A stretch of 12,715 nucleotides of DNA from Odoribacter sp. (GTDB lineage Bacteria > Bacteroidota > Bacteroidia > Bacteroidales > Marinifilaceae). Location of the stretch: positions 1-12,715 of the forward strand of contig JAHHTT010000062.1 of NCBI GenBank assembly GCA_020024465.1, in the 5' to 3' direction. Below, one piece after another: positions 7,946-12,715 of the stretch (positions are counted from its first letter, which is position 1; each line of letters opens with the position of its first letter). The translations under genes and the position numbers were made by a program. The notes under the pieces are model-generated. The model was not told where the DNA came from, searched no databases, and saw only the letters and a program-made list of their open reading frames with translations.

Positions 7946-8950
7946 ATGACAGAGGGAAAACGAATTCATTGGATTGATATTGCAAGAGGAATGGCCATGG
8001 ATTTAGTTGTCATAGGGCACCTTGGGCTGAAAAATCAGTTTGTTCAATGGATTTACTCTTTCCATATGCCGTTGTTCTTTATTTTGTCAGGAATGACGAT
8101 GAAATGTGTGGGGGTACTGTACATAAAGTAAAAGAACTTTGGAATTACACTATTTCTAAGGTTAGATCCTATCTGGTGCCCTACATCATATTTGCTTTTA
8201 TCTTCAGCTCGTCTGACAGTATTTATAGAACCTTAATTGCCATGTATGGCAGTAGAGACGCATTGGTTATGGCAGAAACAAGAACTGCATTGTGGTTCTT
8301 ACCTGCTTGCTTTTGTGCCAGTTTAATATACAAAGCTTGTCTTTTGATTTTTGTCAAAGTCAAAGAAGAAATAATGGATGCTTCCTTGTTTGTGGTCGGC
8401 ATTATTCTTTCATGGTTGTGCAGTAGGATTGATATTGGCATAGGTTATCCGTTGTCAATTAACATATCTATGATGGCAATTTCTTTTATTGCGATTGGAC
8501 GGTTGACGAGAAAATGGTGTATGAATTTGGTCAAAAAGCCAAAGCGTTTGATGGCAACTGTTGCGCTAATCTGCGGAATCATAAGCGTGATTTATGTATA
8601 GATTTAACCTTCCGGCATCGGTTACCGAAGGATTTAATCATGTGGAAATGTCAGTTGCAAGCTATGGAAATTTTGCATTATTCATTGTAAATTCCTGTAT
8701 TGGAAGTGTATTCATATTAGCAATTTCCGGTTTAGTGAATAAATTTACTTTGTTTGAGTATATCGGTAAAAACACTATAGCTATCTTAGGTATCCATGGA
8801 TTCGCAATCAGCACAGTATCGGTTCTTTGTCGTACAGTTGGCTTGCATGGTATTGCTTTGTATTGCATAGTGTTTGCTGTGACAATGATTGCATCCTGTG
8901 CGTGTGCATTTATAATAGATTGTGTAGCACCAAATCTAAATGGAAAATAA
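7946..8950 (+). pseudogene. Second acyltransferase-3 gene (O-acetylase-like), interrupted by two opposite frameshifts
   Basis: Three open segments join into one protein of about 334 residues. Segment 1 (7946-8131) begins HWIDIARGMAMDLVVIGH and continues YSFHMPLFFILSG, the hallmark N-terminus of single-domain acyltransferase-3 proteins such as sugar O-acetylases. Segment 2, read in another frame from about 8110 to 8601, has RSYLVPYIIFAF, ALWFLPACF and further membrane helices. Segment 3 returns to the first frame (from about 8594 to 8950) with SYGNFALFIVN, YIGKNTIAILGIHGF and final helices. The first switch lies at a run of five G (8110-8114), and one extra G would restore the frame. The second lies at 8594-8601, where one base must be skipped before the TAG. 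The net frame is restored. The start has GGAG at 7931-7934. As written, the product stops after 61 residues and should be inactive. Sequencing error, recent decay and on/off variation at the G-run are the three readings. Confidence 0.82.
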
Positions 8951-8963
8951 CTTTTGTGAAAAT

Positions 8964-8969
8964 GGAGGA
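8964..8969 (+). promoter_or_regulatory. Ribosome binding site setting the capG-like GTG start at 8976
   Basis: GGAGGA lies 6 bases before GTG 8976. The in-frame ATG at 8940 lies inside the end of the preceding gene with no site of its own, and the ATG at 8971 is out of frame. The later in-frame ATG at 8991 is too far away. Confidence 0.7.
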
Positions 8970-8975
8970 AATGTT

Positions 8976-10157
8976 GTGAAAACTGATTACATGAATATTC
9001 AATGGAAAAATAACGGCAAACTGAAGCTCTTGATCATTGTAGGCACCCGTCCGGAGATCATCCGTCTGGCTGCTGTTATCAATAAGACCCGTATGTACTT
9101 TGATACAATTCTTGCTCACACGGGTCAGAATTATGATTACAATCTCAACGGTGTGTTCTTTAAGGATTTGAAACTTGCCGATCCCGATGTGTATCTAAAT
9201 GCTGTCGGTGCCGATCTTGGCGAGACTTGCGGCAATATCATTGCGCAGAGCTACAAGCTCATGGCAGCGATCAAGCCTGAAGCAGTCCTCGTCCTCGGTG
9301 ATACAAATAGCTGTCTCTCTGTCATCGGTGCAAAGCGTCTGCACATCCCGATTTTCCACATGGAAGCCGGTAACCGCTGTAAGGACGAGTGCTTGCCCGA
9401 AGAGACTAACCGCCGTATTGTTGATATTATCTCCGATGTTAATATGGCATATTCTGAGCACGCACGCCGCTATCTTGCCGACTGCGGTTTGCCCAAAGAG
9501 CGCACCTACGTGACAGGTTCTCCAATGGCAGAGGTTCTGCACAACAATCTTGAAGAGATTGAAGCATCGGATATCCACGCTCGTCTCGGTTTGGAGAAAG
9601 GCAAGTATATCCTGCTTTCCGCACATCGTGAAGAAAATATTGAGACTAAAAAGAACTTCACGAGCCTCTTTACTGCAATTAATAAGATGGCTGAAAAGTA
9701 CGATATGCCTATCCTTTATTCATGTCATCCCAGAAGCAGAAACCGTCTTGCTACAAGAGAATTTAAGCTTGATAAGCGTGTGATTCAGCATGAACCTCTC
9801 GGCTTCCACGACTATAACTGCCTACAGATGAATGCCTTTGCCGTTGTATCTGATAGCGGTACACTTCCTGAAGAAAGCTCTTTCTTCACCAGTATTGGAC
9901 ATCCGTTCCCGGCTGTGTGTATCCGTACATCCACCGAACGTCCTGAAGCTCTTGACAAGGCTTGCTTTATCCTTTCTGGCATTGATGAAAAAGGACTTCT
10001 CCAGTCTGTTGATACCGCTGTGGAAATGAATAAGGCGGGTGACTACGGCATTCCCGTACCGGATTATATCGAAGAAAATGTATCCACAAAGGTAGTCAAG
10101 ATCATTCAGAGCTATACCGGTGTGGTCAATAAAATGGTTTGGAGAAAAGACCAGTAA
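8976..10157 (+). CDS. capG: UDP-sugar 2-epimerase of the CapG (FnlC) branch of the WecB family
   Basis: From GTG 8976 the protein has 393 residues with the two-domain GT-B fold of non-hydrolysing UDP-GlcNAc 2-epimerases. Visible motifs are VGTRPEIIRL (G23-T24-R25-P26-E27), HTGQNYDYNLN, VLVLGDTNS, HMEAGNR (128-134), PEETNRRIVD, SAHREENI and SDSGTLPEES (292-301). In WecB the last motif is usually SDSGGxQEE; the TLPEES form fits the CapG/FnlC clade. That clade inverts C-2 in the final step to UDP-L-FucNAc. The gene follows the broken acyltransferase and is followed 48 bases later by the CapF-type gene, its direct partner. It is clearly GC-richer than the acyltransferase before it. A plain UDP-ManNAc-forming epimerase is the alternative, but the presence of CapE and CapF argues for the L-FucNAc role. 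Confidence 0.9.
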   Translation: MKTDYMNIQWKNNGKLKLLIIVGTRPEIIRLAAVINKTRMYFDTILAHTGQNYDYNLNGVFFKDLKLADPDVYLNAVGADLGETCGNIIAQSYKLMAAIKPEAVLVLGDTNSCLSVIGAKRLHIPIFHMEAGNRCKDECLPEETNRRIVDIISDVNMAYSEHARRYLADCGLPKERTYVTGSPMAEVLHNNLEEIEASDIHARLGLEKGKYILLSAHREENIETKKNFTSLFTAINKMAEKYDMPILYSCHPRSRNRLATREFKLDKRVIQHEPLGFHDYNCLQMNAFAVVSDSGTLPEESSFFTSIGHPFPAVCIRTSTERPEALDKACFILSGIDEKGLLQSVDTAVEMNKAGDYGIPVPDYIEENVSTKVVKIIQSYTGVVNKMVWRKDQ

Positions 10158-10205
10158 TTTCATATAGAAAAACAAGGCGGGTAACCACCAAGGAGTAAAA
10201 CCAAT

Positions 10206-11402
10206 ATGAATATATTAGTAACAGGTGCCAAGGGAATGGTGGGAACCGCCCTTGTAAATAACCTCAAAAATATCCGAGACAACAAGAACAGAACAAGACC
10301 GAACCTCAAGGTTGACGAAATCTATGAGTATGATATTGATTCTACCGCAGAGGAACTGGACACATACTGCCAGAAAGCAGACTTTGTGTTCAATCTTGCC
10401 GGTGTGAATCGTCCCAAAAATTCAGAGGATTTTATGAAGGGAAATTTCGGTTTTGCGTCTGACTTACTCAATAATCTCAAAAAATATGATAACAAAGCAA
10501 CGATCATGTTGTCCTCATCTATTCAAGCAACATTAGCTGGTCGTTTTGGCAATTCCGAATACGGAAGAAGTAAAAAGGCAGGAGAAGAACTGTTCTTTGG
10601 CTATGCCGAGGAAACGGGTGCAAAGGTAGCAGTTTACCGCTTTCCGAATTTGATGGGACATTCCAGACCAAAGTACAATTCTGCTGTGTCTACTTTTTGT
10701 TGGGCGGTGGCAAATGATGAAAAGTTCACGGTTAACGACAGAAATATTGAGCTTGAACTGCTCTACATTGATGACCTTCTAGAAGGTATGTATGATCTTT
10801 TGGAAGGCGAGGAAGCACATTGTGAATTCGATGGTGTGGAAACTGTGGCAAACGAAAACGGACGTTATTGCTATGTTCCTGTCACTCACAAAGTAACTCT
10901 CGGTGAGATCGTGGATTTGCTTGCCGAGTTCAAGGAGCAGCCCAAAACACTTATGATGCCAAAGATGCCGGAAGGTTCCTTTGCAAAGAAGCTTTATAGC
11001 TTGTATCTTAGCTATCTTCCTACTGATAAATTCAAGTATGCATTAAAGATGAATGTAGATGACAGAGGCTCTTTCACAGAGCTTGTGCATACCGAAGATT
11101 GTGGTCAGGTCAGCATCAATATCAGCTGTCCGGGTATTACCAAGGGACAGCATTGGCACAACTCCAAGTGGGAGCTGTTCATTGTGGTTGCCGGACACGG
11201 ACTCGTTCAGGAGCGCAACATCAACACAGGTGAGACCGTGGAATTTGAGGTCAGCGGAGATAAGATTGAAGCTGTTCACATGATTCCAGGTTGGACACAT
11301 AACATCATCAATCTCAGTGAAACCGAAAATCTTGTGACGGTTATGACCTGCAACGAGATTTTCAATCCAAATAGACCCGATACCTTCTTTGAGGTTGTGT
11401 GA
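10206..11402 (+). CDS. capF: CapF-type bifunctional UDP-sugar reductase/epimerase (SDR plus cupin)
   Basis: The 398-residue protein has two domains. The N-terminal SDR domain has the nucleotide-binding motif TGAKGMVG (G7-x-x-G10-x-x-G13) and the catalytic Y119-G-R-S-K123. The C-terminal cupin (from about residue 280) contains GQHWHNSKWELF, with H316, H318 and E323 as likely metal ligands, and later H358 and H365 in HMIPGWTH. In Staphylococcus aureus, CapF uses the cupin to epimerise and the SDR domain to reduce the CapE product with NADPH, giving UDP-N-acetyl-L-talosamine (UDP-6-deoxy-TalNAc), which CapG then converts to UDP-L-FucNAc. The protein is somewhat longer than the staphylococcal one, mostly in the region between the domains. 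The start has AGGAG at 10191-10195. The next gene starts 13 bases after its stop. Confidence 0.92.
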   Translation: MNILVTGAKGMVGTALVNNLKNIRDNKNRTRPNLKVDEIYEYDIDSTAEELDTYCQKADFVFNLAGVNRPKNSEDFMKGNFGFASDLLNNLKKYDNKATIMLSSSIQATLAGRFGNSEYGRSKKAGEELFFGYAEETGAKVAVYRFPNLMGHSRPKYNSAVSTFCWAVANDEKFTVNDRNIELELLYIDDLLEGMYDLLEGEEAHCEFDGVETVANENGRYCYVPVTHKVTLGEIVDLLAEFKEQPKTLMMPKMPEGSFAKKLYSLYLSYLPTDKFKYALKMNVDDRGSFTELVHTEDCGQVSINISCPGITKGQHWHNSKWELFIVVAGHGLVQERNINTGETVEFEVSGDKIEAVHMIPGWTHNIINLSETENLVTVMTCNEIFNPNRPDTFFEVV

Positions 11403-11415
11403 GAGAGGAAAAACT

Positions 11416-12495
11416 ATGCTACCACAAAATACCTTATTAAAAAACAAAACGCTTTTAATAACCGGTTCTGCTGGCTTCATTGGTGCGAACCTTGTCACAG
11501 AGCTTTTGAAAACACAATCTCCGATTAACATTATCGGTATTGACAATATGAACGACTACTATGATGTTTCCATCAAGAAGTACCGTCTTGCAGAAATAGA
11601 AAAGGTTGCTGTAGAGCACCCCGATTCCAAGTGGACTTTCATCAAGGGAAATATTGCCGACAAAGCATTGATCGAAGATGTATTTACTATATATAAACCG
11701 TCCGTAGTTGTAAACCTTGCGGCTCAGGCGGGTGTGCGTTATTCAATCACAAATCCCGATGTGTATATTGAAGCGAACCTTATCGGCTTCTACAACATCT
11801 TGGAAGCCTGCCGCAATCATCCCGTAGAGCATTTGGTATATGCTTCATCATCCTCGGTATATGGAACAAACAAAAAGGTTCCGTACAGTACAGATGATAA
11901 GGTGGACAACCCCGTGTCGCTCTATGCAGCAACAAAGAAGTCCAACGAGCTTCTGGCTCACGCATATTCAAAACTCTATAATATCCCGTCTACCGGACTG
12001 CGTTTCTTTACCGTTTACGGTCCTGCAGGTAGACCGGACATGGCGTATTTCTCTTTTACAAACCGCTTAATCAATAACCAGGATATTCAAATCTTTAACT
12101 ATGGCAACTGCAAGCGTGATTTCACTTATGTAGATGACATTGTTGAGGGAATTAAGAGAGTTATGCAGCACGCTCCCGAAAAACAGAACGGAGAGGACGG
12201 ACTTCCTCTGCCGCCGTATGCCGTTTACAATATCGGCAATTCCAATCCTGAAAATCTGCTTGACTTCGTAACAATCTTGCAGGAAGAACTGATCCGTGCA
12301 AAGGTATTGCCGAGCGACTATGACTTTGAAACTCATAAGAAGCTCGTTCCCATGCAACCGGGTGATGTTTCCGTTACTTATGCAGATACATCTGCACTTG
12401 AAAGAGATTTCGGGTTCAAACCGTCAACCTCGCTTCGTGACGGACTTCGCAAATTTGCAGAGTGGTATCACAAATTTTACCAAAACGAAAAGTAA
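11416..12495 (+). CDS. UDP-glucuronate 4-epimerase (CapI/GalE-like)
   Basis: From ATG 11416 (GAGAGGAA at 11403-11410) the protein has 359 residues; an earlier in-frame TTG at 11389 lies inside capF and is not preferred. It is an extended SDR with TGSAGFIG (G17-x-x-G20-x-x-G23), the motif ASSSSVYGTN and the catalytic Y170-A-A-T-K174. The block RFFTVYGPAGRPDMAYFSF, and in particular GRPDMA, marks UDP-glucuronate 4-epimerases rather than UDP-glucose epimerases or dTDP-glucose dehydratases. The enzyme would make UDP-galacturonic acid from UDP-glucuronic acid in the cytoplasm, adding an acidic sugar to the polymer. No UDP-glucose dehydrogenase is present in the window, so UDP-GlcA must come from elsewhere in the genome or locus. 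It is the last large gene of the operon; an inverted repeat that may act as a terminator begins 11 bases after the stop. Confidence 0.9.
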   Translation: MLPQNTLLKNKTLLITGSAGFIGANLVTELLKTQSPINIIGIDNMNDYYDVSIKKYRLAEIEKVAVEHPDSKWTFIKGNIADKALIEDVFTIYKPSVVVNLAAQAGVRYSITNPDVYIEANLIGFYNILEACRNHPVEHLVYASSSSVYGTNKKVPYSTDDKVDNPVSLYAATKKSNELLAHAYSKLYNIPSTGLRFFTVYGPAGRPDMAYFSFTNRLINNQDIQIFNYGNCKRDFTYVDDIVEGIKRVMQHAPEKQNGEDGLPLPPYAVYNIGNSNPENLLDFVTILQEELIRAKVLPSDYDFETHKKLVPMQPGDVSVTYADTSALERDFGFKPSTSLRDGLRKFAEWYHKFYQNEK

Positions 12496-12506
12496 TATTG
12501 AAGTTT

Positions 12507-12536
12507 AGACCTGTGGACTTCATTTGCCACAGGTCT
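12507..12536 (+). terminator. Inverted repeat after the operon, possible terminator
   Basis: AGACCTGTGG (12507-12516) pairs perfectly with CCACAGGTCT (12527-12536) around a 10-base loop, and one more A-T pair (12506/12537) extends it. The stem is strong and sits directly after the last operon gene. The following bases (ACTTGTCATTC) are only moderately T-rich, so termination may be partial. Confidence 0.6.
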
Positions 12537-12557
12537 ACTTGTCATTCTACAAGAAAA

Positions 12558-12602
12558 GGAGGATATATCGTGCAACATAAAGAACTTATCAATATATCCT
12601 CC
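12558..12602 (+). promoter_or_regulatory. Perfect 11-bp inverted repeat hiding a ribosome binding site
   Basis: GGAGGATATAT (12558-12568) is the exact reverse complement of ATATATCCTCC (12592-12602), with a 23-base loop. The left arm contains the AAGGAGG-type site and the loop contains the GTG at 12570. Folded RNA would mask the site and should reduce initiation. There is no T-tract after the right arm, so a terminator is unlikely. The pairing is seen directly; a regulatory role is inferred. Confidence 0.5.
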
Positions 12603-12665
12603 CTTGCCGAGTTGTGCCGAAAAGTCCCATCGACACATTATCTGCTCAAGGAGTGGTATCGATAA
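12570..12665 (+). CDS. Possible 31-residue small protein or leader peptide
   Basis: A GTG at 12570 follows a near-perfect ribosome binding site (AAGGAGGA, 12556-12563) with a 6-base spacer. It opens 31 codons ending in TAA at 12663-12665. The peptide is mixed and charged (NISSLAELCRKV, ending KEWYR), with no membrane helix or signal peptide. No family is recognised. The site lies in one arm of an 11-bp inverted repeat, and the coding sequence supplies the other arm, as is common in leader peptides and translation switches. It could equally be the remnant of a longer gene. Whatever follows lies beyond the window, so a leader role for a downstream gene cannot be judged. Confidence 0.4.
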   Translation: MQHKELINISSLAELCRKVPSTHYLLKEWYR

Positions 12666-12715
12666 GGTACAATAAATTGCGCAAAATTGAAAAAGAAAAA
12701 TAGACACGGCTTGCC

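Noticed and set aside
8108..8131. Programmed -1 frameshifting at the G-run of the second acyltransferase.
   Set aside because: A G-GGG slip is conceivable, but no downstream stem was seen and a second, opposite shift at 8594-8601 has no slippery site. A broken gene or sequence error is simpler.
12477..12707. Reverse-strand ORF of 76 codons at the right end.
   Set aside because: It runs across the inverted repeat and the strong + strand ribosome binding site, has cysteine-rich low-likelihood content and no convincing start site.

Overview
The window is the downstream part of a Wzx/Wzy-type surface-polysaccharide (capsule or exopolysaccharide) biosynthesis operon. All convincing genes lie on the + strand. 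Moderate to low GC, strong GGAGG-type ribosome binding sites and occasional GTG starts suggest a Firmicute, most likely a member of the Clostridia. This placement is an inference, because no rRNA or housekeeping marker is present.

Layout: (1) 1-72 is the 3' end of an unidentified upstream gene. (2) 227-5118 holds the assembly half: an EpsG/Wzy-like polymerase, a cytoplasmic beta-propeller protein of unknown role, one GT-A type glycosyltransferase and a Wzx flippase. (3) 5155-12495 holds the sugar-nucleotide and decoration half: a CapE-type UDP-GlcNAc 4,6-dehydratase/5-epimerase, an OafA-like acyltransferase with a C-terminal SGNH domain, a second acyltransferase broken by two opposite frameshifts, then CapG-type, CapF-type and UDP-glucuronate 4-epimerase genes. 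(4) 12496-12715 has an inverted repeat that may end the operon, then a 31-codon ORF whose ribosome binding site sits in one arm of a perfect 11-bp inverted repeat.

How the genes fit together: CapE, CapF and CapG are the three enzymes known to convert UDP-GlcNAc to UDP-N-acetyl-L-fucosamine. The last enzyme would supply UDP-galacturonic acid. The predicted polymer therefore contains L-FucNAc and GalA, is O-acylated by the intact acyltransferase (and once also by the broken one), is flipped by Wzx and polymerised by Wzy. The priming transferase, further glycosyltransferases and chain-length control are not in the window and are presumably upstream.

Most genes are closely spaced or overlap, which suggests one transcript. 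The sugar-nucleotide genes are visibly richer in GC than the polymerase, flippase and acyltransferase genes, so the locus looks mosaic. No tRNA, rRNA, CRISPR array or insertion sequence was seen, and no gene-free stretch exceeds 300 bases.
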